DNA of 21,974 nucleotides from positions 1-21,974 of the IMG/VR virus record IMGVR_UViG_3300008116_003133; one strand, written 5' to 3'. The DNA is from a virus. Position numbers and translations under genes: made by a program. Under the pieces are notes generated by a model that did not search any database, was not told the origin of the DNA, and saw only the letters and a list, made by a program, of their open reading frames with translations. Below are positions 7,771-15,433 of the stretch, in pieces (the stretch's first letter is position 1; each line of letters starts with the position of its first letter).

Positions 7771-8708
7771 ACATTACCATGTTTATTGTTCTTCAAATAT
7801 GTATAACCTTTGATTAGTTCTTCTACACCATCATCTAATGTGTGGTATGGATGCCAACCAGTTGCTTCTAACTTTGCATTTGATACAATGTAGTTACGCT
7901 GATCTGGATCTTTCTTGATATCACCTTCTACGATTGTAAAGTTAGGTATCTGTTTCTTGATTATCTCACATAGTTCTAACTTGGACACATTTGCAGTTGA
8001 TAAACCTACGTTGTAGATATTATTTTTCATCTCATCAAACTGATAGATTGCATGTAGAAATGCTTCACATACATCACGCACATGGATATAATTACGTTTG
8101 AAATGTCCTTCAAAGATAACAACATAGCCATCATTGACTGCACGGTACGTTAGATCATTTACCAGTAGATCGGTACGCATACGTGGTGACATACCAAATA
8201 CAGTAGCCAATCTGTAACTGATTGAGTTATCACGCTGCATCAATCTTTCTTCTACGGCAACTTTATCAATAGCATATTTGGAGATTGGACGAAGTGGTGA
8301 ATCTTCTGTGCAGAAATTATTTTCATCACCTGTACCATATGCTGAATTAGTTGTAGGCATAATGACACGTTGCTCATCCGATATACTATTCAACATCCAG
8401 AACATTGCATCTTTGTTTGTTGTGTCTGCACCAACAACATCTTTATTACAGAGTGGTGCACCAACCAATGCTGCCAATGGAATAATTATGTGTGCATCTT
8501 TGAGTAAAGGTGCCATATGTGCTGGATTACGAATGTCACCATTTACAATCTTTAGATTTTTATTATCACAAAGATGATTGAAACTTGTTTGACCAAACAT
8601 GAAGTTATCAATCACAGTTACTAGACAACCCATCTGTAAAAGATACTCAACAAGAATACTACCAATGTAACCAGCTCCACCAGTTACTAATACACGCCAC
8701 TGTTCCAT
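7767..8708 (-). CDS. NAD-dependent epimerase/dehydratase (extended SDR, nucleotide-sugar type)
   Basis: This 313-residue protein is an extended short-chain dehydrogenase. The NAD-binding motif TGGAGYIG is at 9-16, an acidic residue (D34) ends strand 2 and favours NAD over NADP, and the active site shows TNSAYG (120-125) with the YxxxK pair Y145 and K149. The family acts on nucleotide-linked sugars as epimerase, 4,6-dehydratase or 4-ketoreductase; which of these cannot be decided from sequence. It is separated from the upstream PLP-enzyme gene by one base (TAATATG) and overlaps gene 55 by ATGA, so it is the last member of the sugar block. Confidence 0.88.
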   Translation of the reverse strand: MEQWRVLVTGGAGYIGSILVEYLLQMGCLVTVIDNFMFGQTSFNHLCDNKNLKIVNGDIRNPAHMAPLLKDAHIIIPLAALVGAPLCNKDVVGADTTNKDAMFWMLNSISDEQRVIMPTTNSAYGTGDENNFCTEDSPLRPISKYAIDKVAVEERLMQRDNSISYRLATVFGMSPRMRTDLLVNDLTYRAVNDGYVVIFEGHFKRNYIHVRDVCEAFLHAIYQFDEMKNNIYNVGLSTANVSKLELCEIIKKQIPNFTIVEGDIKKDPDQRNYIVSNAKLEATGWHPYHTLDDGVEELIKGYTYLKNNKHGNV

Positions 8709-8709
8709 A

Positions 8710-9888
8710 TTATACCCTATTCAAAACTGATACGATTTCGTCAATTGCAATCTTACTCAAAGTTGGATAATTTCCAATATAGAATGAGTAGAAGTGCATG
8801 TGTTCTGTGTTTGGAAAATCTAAGTAGTGATCACCATATGTTGATGTCAAATATGGCTGACGTAGTTGATTGCCACCACCAGCAGAACCACGACGGAACT
8901 CTACTTCATTGTCACGCATCTTGTGCATGAGTCTTTGTACAAAATCTTTGTTAGCATACTCTGGCTGCAACACAATGTTGAATGCATAGTTACTGCAACC
9001 AGTGTAATTAAAATCAACTTTGTATTTTGTTCCATCTAACTTACTCATGAAGTATGATAAATTATCATTTCGTTTAGAAACATTCTCATCTAAATGTTTT
9101 AGTTGATTTTGACCTAATATGCCACCAATCTCTGTGTTACGCATGTTGTATGCTGGATATGCAAAGATAAAATCTGGATTCAGTTCAGGATACATGTCTT
9201 GATATGACTGTTTCATGCTATCAGAGCCACACTCACGTACCATACCATGTGAACGAAGCATACGTACAGTGTGATATACATTCTCATCGTTTGTACATAC
9301 CATACCACCTTCAATTGTGGACATGTGATGTGCAAAGTAGAATGAGAAGTTGGACATCCAACCAAAACTACCTAGCTTCTGACCATTGTGTGTTGCACCA
9401 TGTGATTCACATACATCTTCAATCAATGGTATATTGAGTGCTTGAAGTTTGAGTACCAGTTCATCTGTAAGACAGTTGAAGCCTTGTGCATATGTGAGAA
9501 ACACTGCACGTGTATTTGGTGTGATTGCTTTGAGAATACCTTCTGTACTCATACCAAGTGTGTCAAGATCAATGTCAACAAACACTGGCTTGAAACCACA
9601 CTGTAACACTGATGCTATATCTGATATCCATGTAAATGGTGGCACGATAACTTCACCGCCTTCTGGATGAAGAATCTTTAGCATCGTCATTGACAATAGA
9701 TTAGCAGAAGCACCTGAGTTTACAAACACAGAATACTTTACACCTAACCATTTACTCCATGCTTCTTCAAAAGCACGGCACTCTGGACCATTTGTTAGTT
9801 TTGGATTTTCTTTTTTTAGATGTTCTATTACCAAATCTAAATCTTCTCTAGTAATATTGTCAGACATTAGTGGATACTTCATCATCAC
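8710..9888 (-). CDS. DegT/DnrJ/EryC1-family PLP enzyme with His in place of the Schiff-base Lys (ColD-like sugar 3-dehydratase candidate)
   Basis: The 392-residue protein follows the DegT/DnrJ/EryC1/StrS fold: VNSGASANLL (57-66), VPPFTW (82-87), DIDLDTLGM (106-113), IEDVCESHGA (156-165) and SFYFAHHMSTIEGG (182-195). In aminotransferases of this family the position of H187 is the lysine that holds PLP. A histidine there is known in two deoxygenating enzymes, ColD (GDP-4-keto-6-deoxymannose 3-dehydratase) and the CDP-sugar dehydratase E1/RfbH. The cysteine cluster for the iron-sulfur centre of E1/RfbH is absent, so ColD-like chemistry, C3 deoxygenation of a 4-ketosugar, is the better guess. The start overlaps the sugar kinase stop (ATGA). 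Two further in-frame ATGs follow the first, so the exact start is uncertain by two codons. Confidence 0.85.
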   Translation of the reverse strand: MMMKYPLMSDNITREDLDLVIEHLKKENPKLTNGPECRAFEEAWSKWLGVKYSVFVNSGASANLLSMTMLKILHPEGGEVIVPPFTWISDIASVLQCGFKPVFVDIDLDTLGMSTEGILKAITPNTRAVFLTYAQGFNCLTDELVLKLQALNIPLIEDVCESHGATHNGQKLGSFGWMSNFSFYFAHHMSTIEGGMVCTNDENVYHTVRMLRSHGMVRECGSDSMKQSYQDMYPELNPDFIFAYPAYNMRNTEIGGILGQNQLKHLDENVSKRNDNLSYFMSKLDGTKYKVDFNYTGCSNYAFNIVLQPEYANKDFVQRLMHKMRDNEVEFRRGSAGGGNQLRQPYLTSTYGDHYLDFPNTEHMHFYSFYIGNYPTLSKIAIDEIVSVLNRV

Positions 9889-10868
9889 TCCATAATAATT
9901 TTTGAGCCTTCATAATCAAACTTGAAAGGCACCCATACATTGATTTCAGGTATTGCTTGTTTTATTCTATCTTGTGCATCAGGTGGTGCAAGAAACATAA
10001 AGAAACCACCACCACCTGCACCCATCAATTTACCACCGTATGCGCCTGCTTTGATAGCTTTATTGTATATTGTATCTATGTAATCAGTTGTAACACTGTC
10101 AGTAAGTTCACGCTTACGCTCCCACTGATACTTCAACAAGTCACCTATTTCATACATTTTACCATAGTTTTCAAAATAGGTCAACGCTGTTTCGGTCAAT
10201 GTGCCAATTTCATCTAACAATCTTTCTGATTTACCTTTTTTGATGGCATCAACTTGTTGCTTGGCATGTACATCAGATAATCTATCTATACCAGAAAAGC
10301 CTAACATGATATGTTGTTCAAACATATCCAAATAATCTGCATCTACTTTGAGATGTCTTACTTTGATACTGTTTCTTTCTAATTCTATTACACGAACACC
10401 ACCATACGCTGCCATAATTTGATCTTGTACACCAACTGACTCACCAATTTTGTTCTGTTCCACATTGATAGCAGTGATTGCCAACTGATATGGGTTGATT
10501 GGTATGTTGGCTTGTTTTGCTAGTGCATGAATCAGTCCAACAGTAAATGAAGAAGATGATCCAATGCCACTCCTAGCAGGTAAATCACCGTCATGAGTAA
10601 CAGATATACCATTTGGCACTCCAAAATATTTCAAGCATTCTCTAACAGAGGGATGATCTATTTCATCAATATCTTTTACACTTTCAATCTTTGAGTATAT
10701 AACTCTGTTCACATAATCAAAGTATGGTGGCAGTTTCTTCAAATTGATATAGCAATAGTGTGCCATAGCAGCAGAGATTAGTTTAGTTGGCTTGTTCTCA
10801 AACCATGCTGGATAATCTGTACCACCACCAAACAGAGACAACCTATATGGTGTTTTTGATATAATCAT
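9885..10868 (-). CDS. GHMP-family sugar kinase (HddA/fucokinase-like)
   Basis: The 327-residue protein carries the three GHMP kinase motifs: RLSLFGGGTDYP (9-20), PARSGIGSSSS ATP loop (97-107) and KLMGAGGGGFF (280-290). GVQDQIMAAYGG (146-157) is typical of the branch containing D-glycero-D-manno-heptose-7-phosphate kinase (HddA) and the kinase half of FKP. It would phosphorylate C1 of a sugar or heptose phosphate before nucleotidyl transfer. No nucleotidyltransferase is present in the window, so activation must depend on the host or on genes outside. Starts and stops overlap both neighbours by ATGA. Confidence 0.88.
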   Translation of the reverse strand: MIISKTPYRLSLFGGGTDYPAWFENKPTKLISAAMAHYCYINLKKLPPYFDYVNRVIYSKIESVKDIDEIDHPSVRECLKYFGVPNGISVTHDGDLPARSGIGSSSSFTVGLIHALAKQANIPINPYQLAITAINVEQNKIGESVGVQDQIMAAYGGVRVIELERNSIKVRHLKVDADYLDMFEQHIMLGFSGIDRLSDVHAKQQVDAIKKGKSERLLDEIGTLTETALTYFENYGKMYEIGDLLKYQWERKRELTDSVTTDYIDTIYNKAIKAGAYGGKLMGAGGGGFFMFLAPPDAQDRIKQAIPEINVWVPFKFDYEGSKIIME

Positions 10869-11395
10869 TTTTCATTATAATAATCACCATACTCCACAAG
10901 AATAGTTGCTTTACCATCTTGTCTCAAATATGCATTACGATATGCATCGTAAATCTGTCCTGGCTCTTTCAATCTAATTATATCTGTATTAGGACACATG
11001 AGTTTATATGCATCTGTATAATCACCAACATGTTGATGCTGTGGATGTAATGGTCGTTCTGAACCAATACCAGTTCGTATAATCATTCTTGGTTTATAGT
11101 CAGACATCATAGTAACTTTGTCAACATGATTCACAAGTTGATTAGTTGCACATATCAAAAAGTTCCATCGTGGGTAAATGCTCACAGGAATATAACCAGC
11201 AAGTGCAAGACCTAATGTGATACCCATCTGTGTATCTTCAAAGACTGGCATCTCAATAAGTTTTTCTTTCGGCACATCTTTCAATGTGTTTGACATTGCT
11301 GTGCCAGCATACTCTACTGCTTGTCCAATAAAGACCACACGTGGATCTTTTGCAAGCATGTCCATTGCAGATTTTAGTTCATCAAAATATTTCAA
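10865..11395 (-). CDS. E1-beta / transketolase pyrimidine-binding-domain protein (short)
   Basis: The product of 176 residues corresponds to the pyrimidine (Pyr) domain of E1-beta and transketolase proteins. MPVFEDTQMGITLGLALAGY (49-68) matches the block in which a glutamate (here E53) activates thiamine pyrophosphate in E1-beta proteins. The usual C-terminal transketolase domain is absent: family members are about 325 residues. The start codon is TTG, overlapping the alpha gene stop as TTGA; it is supported by GAGGG about 8 bases upstream and by the coupling. With the preceding protein it should form a heterotetrameric TPP enzyme. Substrate is unknown; acyl or aldehyde transfer to a sugar is suggested by its neighbours. 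Confidence 0.82.
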   Translation of the reverse strand: MKYFDELKSAMDMLAKDPRVVFIGQAVEYAGTAMSNTLKDVPKEKLIEMPVFEDTQMGITLGLALAGYIPVSIYPRWNFLICATNQLVNHVDKVTMMSDYKPRMIIRTGIGSERPLHPQHQHVGDYTDAYKLMCPNTDIIRLKEPGQIYDAYRNAYLRQDGKATILVEYGDYYNEK

Positions 11396-11991
11396 AACTG
11401 TACCCTCGTTCCAGCACCAGCATGTGGATATTTCGTTTCATATTGATAGTAATAGAGATATTCACTTTCAGTGTTCATATAAAATGATTCTTTTGCACCC
11501 CAAGTTTTTGCTGTATCAGTACACACTGATTTACCATTATCTTCTACAATAAATTTGATAGGTAATTTATGTTGTATGGAGTATTTCATATTCTCCATAA
11601 AGATACCTGCCTCTGCTGTCATATCACCAACAAAACAATACACTTTTGTATCAACACCTTTTCTTTTTATTGCCATTGCTGTACCAACAGCAATTGGTAT
11701 ATTGCCACCAACGATTGCTGTTGAGTAGATGTTGTACTCTGGATAGCAAAGTGAAATAGATTTACCATCAAGTATATCTTTCTCAAGTTGTTCTGGTGGT
11801 ACACCTTTAAGTAAGCATTGATAATGTGAACGCCATGAACAAAACACCCAATCTCTTGAACGGATGTCTTTAAAGATTTTTATCATCTCATTTTCATTAC
11901 CATAATACAAATGAATTGGCGCACGAATACGTGCATTGTTGAAATGATTTGCAATCTTATCTTCAAATGCTATAAGTTCATCTTTAGTCAC
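11392..11991 (-). CDS. E1-alpha-like thiamine-pyrophosphate-binding protein (short)
   Basis: This 199-residue protein resembles the TPP-binding alpha subunit of pyruvate/acetoin dehydrogenase E1. SWRSHYQCLLKGVPPE (52-67) and PEYNIYSTAIVGGNIPIAVG (84-103) match the conserved E1-alpha blocks. The TPP/Mg motif runs from GDMTAEAG (122-129) to VEDNGKS (149-155), spaced about 28 residues as in the family. E1-alpha proteins are normally 320-370 residues, so the C-terminal third is missing, but the end (YPHAGAGTRVQF) looks natural rather than broken. The ATG (11991) overlaps the radical SAM gene stop by eight bases, and the stop overlaps the TTG start of the beta gene. The absence of E2 or E3 genes argues against a dehydrogenase complex and for a carboligase. 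Confidence 0.82.
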   Translation of the reverse strand: MTKDELIAFEDKIANHFNNARIRAPIHLYYGNENEMIKIFKDIRSRDWVFCSWRSHYQCLLKGVPPEQLEKDILDGKSISLCYPEYNIYSTAIVGGNIPIAVGTAMAIKRKGVDTKVYCFVGDMTAEAGIFMENMKYSIQHKLPIKFIVEDNGKSVCTDTAKTWGAKESFYMNTESEYLYYYQYETKYPHAGAGTRVQF

Positions 11992-13489
11992 CTAGTATTT
12001 TCCTCTTCAATCTAATCTTGGACATCTGCTCAATATTCTGTCTTGATTTCAATCCAAATTTATTCTCAACAAGATTTAGAAATGGTTTATGTGAAAAGTA
12101 TTTGTGCCAAGCATCATCACGAAACTTCAATACTTCTGCACCAGTCAATGTCTTTGTTCGTAGTGGTGTACAATCGTATGATAGAAAAGCAAACTCATCA
12201 AATGTTTGTGGTAATTCCCATCCATTGTTGACTGCTTCCATGTACAATGGACTACCTGGTAATGCCATTGCTGCATAGAAGTTCGCATGTTCACAATTCA
12301 ATTCTAATGCAAGGTCTAGTGTCTCTTGCATTGTTTCCATCGTATCTTCTGGAAAACCAAACATGTAATTACCAAGTACATTGATGCCAGCATCTTTGAT
12401 ATCTTGTACAACTTCACGAATATCAACTTGTTTGAACTTACCTTTATCAATCTCTAAACGAACTTGTGGATTACCTGCTTCAATACCTAATGCTAACCAA
12501 TTTACACCAGCATCTTTGAATAATTGTAATTGATCTTTACGAACAGAATCTACACGTGCATATGCCCAGAAGTTGAATTCCATACCACGTTGTTTGATGC
12601 CTTCAAGAATTGGTATGTAATATTTTTTATTCAGAAAGAACATCTCATCAGTTAAACGAACTGTTCGTACACCTCTTTCATACAAATATTCAAACTCTTT
12701 GAGCATCAATTCAGGTGACCAGAATCTCATGCCACGTGAGTCAGAAGAAACTGTACCTTGTGTGTAAGATGTACGATTGACAATATTGATCATACAAAAG
12801 TTACAGCCAAAAGAACATCCTAATGATGTAGAAATTGCAGCAAATGGTGTACGACCCTCATCTAAAAAGTTTGTATGCCAATAATGAGCACGATACTTAT
12901 TTAATTCCACTAAGTCCCATGCATAACCAGGCATCACACGATCCATATCTTCTGTCTTTACAATCTCACCGGGCGCACCAGTTGCAGCAAAGCCATGTTT
13001 CTTGTATACCAGACCACGAACTTTATCTAACTCATCAACATAGTTTGTCTGTAACAAATCTAATAAACCATATACACCCTCATTGATGAACACAAAATCA
13101 ACATATGATAGACCAATTACTTCAAACGGTAATGCAGATGCGTGTGAACCAATGAATACAATTTTAATTGAAGGTCGTGAGAGTTTGAGTTGTTGTGCTA
13201 GTTTGGTAGCACCAATCATCATCGTTGTGCCTGAGTTTGGATTTTGTCCGTATAGAACAAAGACTGCTATATCTGTGTCTGTTTCTGCAATACAGTGTGC
13301 AGCATGTTCATAATCATGTGATGGATCAGCATCAAAATCTAGAATACATGGATCATAACCTTCAACACGAACAGCATTAGCTAATAATAATGCCCATGTC
13401 GGAGGTTCAATAGCAGAATACTTATCTGCAAGTCCTTGGTATGCTTGTGCAGCACTACTTGGTATAACGAATGTCACCACTTTTGACAT
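11984..13489 (-). CDS. Radical SAM enzyme with N-terminal cobalamin-binding-like domain
   Basis: The protein has 501 residues. Residues 1-150 form a Rossmann-like domain of the cobalamin-binding type (LLLANAVRVEGYDPCILDFD, IVFIGSHAS, FVFINEGVYGLLDLL). The DxHxxG histidine motif is not seen, so any cobalamin would be bound base-off without the lower His ligand. The radical SAM cluster motif CSFGCNFC (C225, C229, C232) follows, then RLTDEMFFLN, YARVDS, LALGIEAGN and NYMFGFPEDT, blocks of the B12-binding radical SAM family. Such enzymes methylate or rearrange unreactive carbons. The chemistry here cannot be assigned; methylation or ring formation on a sugar or lipid are possibilities. It opens the accessory block and follows the Sm-like gene after 14 bases, with AAAGGA as ribosome site. 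Confidence 0.9.
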   Translation of the reverse strand: MSKVVTFVIPSSAAQAYQGLADKYSAIEPPTWALLLANAVRVEGYDPCILDFDADPSHDYEHAAHCIAETDTDIAVFVLYGQNPNSGTTMMIGATKLAQQLKLSRPSIKIVFIGSHASALPFEVIGLSYVDFVFINEGVYGLLDLLQTNYVDELDKVRGLVYKKHGFAATGAPGEIVKTEDMDRVMPGYAWDLVELNKYRAHYWHTNFLDEGRTPFAAISTSLGCSFGCNFCMINIVNRTSYTQGTVSSDSRGMRFWSPELMLKEFEYLYERGVRTVRLTDEMFFLNKKYYIPILEGIKQRGMEFNFWAYARVDSVRKDQLQLFKDAGVNWLALGIEAGNPQVRLEIDKGKFKQVDIREVVQDIKDAGINVLGNYMFGFPEDTMETMQETLDLALELNCEHANFYAAMALPGSPLYMEAVNNGWELPQTFDEFAFLSYDCTPLRTKTLTGAEVLKFRDDAWHKYFSHKPFLNLVENKFGLKSRQNIEQMSKIRLKRKILGD

Positions 13490-13503
13490 AACAAAAAATC
13501 CTT

Positions 13504-13935
13504 TTAGTGTAGTTTTTTAGTTCGTGAATCGTTCACAAGTTGTTGGAGTTGTTCAAGTTGTTCACTGCTTAGAGGACCATCATCTTCTTCATACTGTGGC
13601 TCGTCATCTTCTTCAAGCAATTCTTGAAGCATCTTATCTGAATCTTCCATCTCTTTTGTGGTACGTTCAACTAACTTGTCGTAATACAATATCATTGTTT
13701 CTTTTGGATCAATGATAGTGATGATATCCGATGTGTATACCAACGCAGAGTTTTCTTTGATGAGTTCAATAGGTAACCAAGGCATCATCATCATGACTGT
13801 TTGACCAGTCGGCATACGACGAAATACTAAACGCATTGGATCATTGAGTTGAACTTGATCTGAATCTTCTTGCTCAAACATAGAAGCCATAATATCTTCA
13901 CCAGTTTGCATTCTTATTAGTTTTACGTTATGCAT
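13504..13935 (-). CDS. Small acidic-tailed protein, possible Sm-like fold, conserved in aquatic T4-like phages
   Basis: The product has 143 residues. The first 90 are strand-rich: HNVKLIRMQTGEDIMASMFE, VQLNDPMRLVFRR, QTVMMMMPWLP and ITIIDPKETMILYYDKLVE. A turn after each short strand and the opening pattern VKLI-x-TGE resemble Sm/Hfq-like barrels, and I recall similar small proteins (VKLIRL-SGEE) in marine T4-like phages. The last 50 residues are highly acidic (ELLEEDDEPQYEEDDGP). Function is unknown; RNA or nucleoprotein interaction would be a guess from the fold. The start overlaps the uvsW stop by eight bases, so it is probably co-transcribed with recombination genes. Confidence 0.75.
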   Translation of the reverse strand: MHNVKLIRMQTGEDIMASMFEQEDSDQVQLNDPMRLVFRRMPTGQTVMMMMPWLPIELIKENSALVYTSDIITIIDPKETMILYYDKLVERTTKEMEDSDKMLQELLEEDDEPQYEEDDGPLSSEQLEQLQQLVNDSRTKKLH

Positions 13936-15433
13936 CCTTGACCTCTATATTGTAGAATTTATACTTGAATTTTTCTTCATCGTATATGGTAACACGATCT
14001 TTTAAATGTTGCAATGTATAATTGACATGTTTACCTATACGAAAATCATCTGCTATATCATATAGAACTGCTTCTGTTTTATTGTCTCCGATTCGGAGTC
14101 CTCTACCAATTGATTGTAGGTTTCTAACTCTTGACTTAGACGGTGAGGCAAAAACAACATTGTGAAGATTACGTATGTTGATACCAGTGGAAAAAGTGCC
14201 GTAGGAAGCAACAATGATAGCATCATTTTGTTTTTCGGTAATAGCACGTACTTGTTCACGGACTTCCACATCTGTTCCACCATACACAAAGAAAACGTGC
14301 CTATTACCAGCTTTTTCTTGAATGAGTTTGTATAGTTGTTTACCATGCTTCTCTACCAGATTGAATAATATAAGTGAATTGCCTGTAAGTGATATAGCCA
14401 GATTACGAATGAACTCATTTCGTGCCCTACTACTAACTATGTAGTCTATTTCCGATTGATAGTCCCAAGTGCGTGACTGTTTACAGATTGCATCAGAGTA
14501 TTTGAGTACCAAACATTTGATTCTAAAATCTGCTAGTTGTTTGTTCTCAATAAGTTTGGCTGTTGTGGTAGATTGATACACTGGACCAAACAGTCCTTCT
14601 AATACTAACTTATGTGTCTGTGTACCGTCAATAGTACCAGTACAGCCTATGCGATAAGAAGCATTCTTCAAGCCAGTCATGATAGTAGTCAATGACTTTG
14701 CTTTGAATTGGTGTGCTTCATCACCTAATACAAAATCAAACTGCTCAAAGTATTCTGGTGGATTTTTGTAGATAGATTGCCATGTGGTAATGGTCAGAAA
14801 CTTATCTGTATGCTTATCTTTTCCTGAATACTGTCTATGGGTGTGCTCTGCGGCATCGTAACCATAAGATTCAAAATCAGAATACATTTGCTCAACAAGA
14901 GAAGTTGTAGGAACAATTAGCAGTCCTTTCTTGTAACCTTTGTGTTGTAGATATCTAAGAATTAGATATTGAATCAACGATTTACCAGATCCAGTCGGTG
15001 ATAATAACAACATTCGTTTGTTTCTAACGGCAAATATGAATGCTTTTGCTTGATAATCATAGACACCTGATGTTATAATGCTTTTGTCTAGTTTCAGATC
15101 ATCAATAAATGCTTTTGCTTCTGCTGCTGAAAAACTCTCTGTGATGTTTACTGGCGTATCAATTGCCAGTTTGTAGTTTCTTTCATCACAAAACTTCTGA
15201 ATGTATGGAACAAGACCGTGATAGATTGTGTATGTACGAAGATCAGCTAATCTTATCTTTCCATCCCACAAACGGTTCTTGTAAGCAGGCATGAATTGGT
15301 AACCAGGAACAAAGAATGTAAAGTAATCTGCCAACTCCTGAGCAACACTTTTTTCACAATCAAACTTCAGAAACGCTTCGTTCTGTTTGTATAAAACTAG
15401 ATCATACACCTTGAATAAACTTTTCCCAATCAA
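13928..15433 (-). CDS. uvsW: DNA/RNA helicase UvsW
   Basis: UvsW is a superfamily 2 helicase that unwinds R-loops, migrates branched DNA and switches origin-dependent to recombination-dependent replication. The 501 residues match T4 UvsW in length and layout. The N-terminal domain shows FVPGYQFMPAYKNRLWDGKI (41-60). Helicase motifs follow: Walker A SPTGSGKS (145-152), VPTTSLVEQM (174-183), DEAH (238-241), GCTGT (263-267) and QSIGRGLR (440-447). The longest frame starts at TTG 15433, with a GAGGGG site five bases upstream; a GTG at 15409 would give a length nearer T4 at the N-terminus. Either way the gene overlaps the end of uvsY. Confidence 0.93.
   Translation of the reverse strand: MIGKSLFKVYDLVLYKQNEAFLKFDCEKSVAQELADYFTFFVPGYQFMPAYKNRLWDGKIRLADLRTYTIYHGLVPYIQKFCDERNYKLAIDTPVNITESFSAAEAKAFIDDLKLDKSIITSGVYDYQAKAFIFAVRNKRMLLLSPTGSGKSLIQYLILRYLQHKGYKKGLLIVPTTSLVEQMYSDFESYGYDAAEHTHRQYSGKDKHTDKFLTITTWQSIYKNPPEYFEQFDFVLGDEAHQFKAKSLTTIMTGLKNASYRIGCTGTIDGTQTHKLVLEGLFGPVYQSTTTAKLIENKQLADFRIKCLVLKYSDAICKQSRTWDYQSEIDYIVSSRARNEFIRNLAISLTGNSLILFNLVEKHGKQLYKLIQEKAGNRHVFFVYGGTDVEVREQVRAITEKQNDAIIVASYGTFSTGINIRNLHNVVFASPSKSRVRNLQSIGRGLRIGDNKTEAVLYDIADDFRIGKHVNYTLQHLKDRVTIYDEEKFKYKFYNIEVKDA

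Noticed and set aside
11385-11400. Frameshift splitting one transketolase gene into two
   Set aside because: Alpha and beta correspond to separate subunits in the E1 family, both ends look natural, and the beta start has its own GAGGG site.
13956-13963. TATAAATT as a late box for the Sm-like gene
   Set aside because: It is one mismatch from the consensus and lies in AT-rich uvsW coding sequence among non-late genes; chance is likely.
14053-14346. 97-codon minus-strand frame inside uvsW
   Set aside because: It lies within the helicase core, and no ribosome site or domain is visible.
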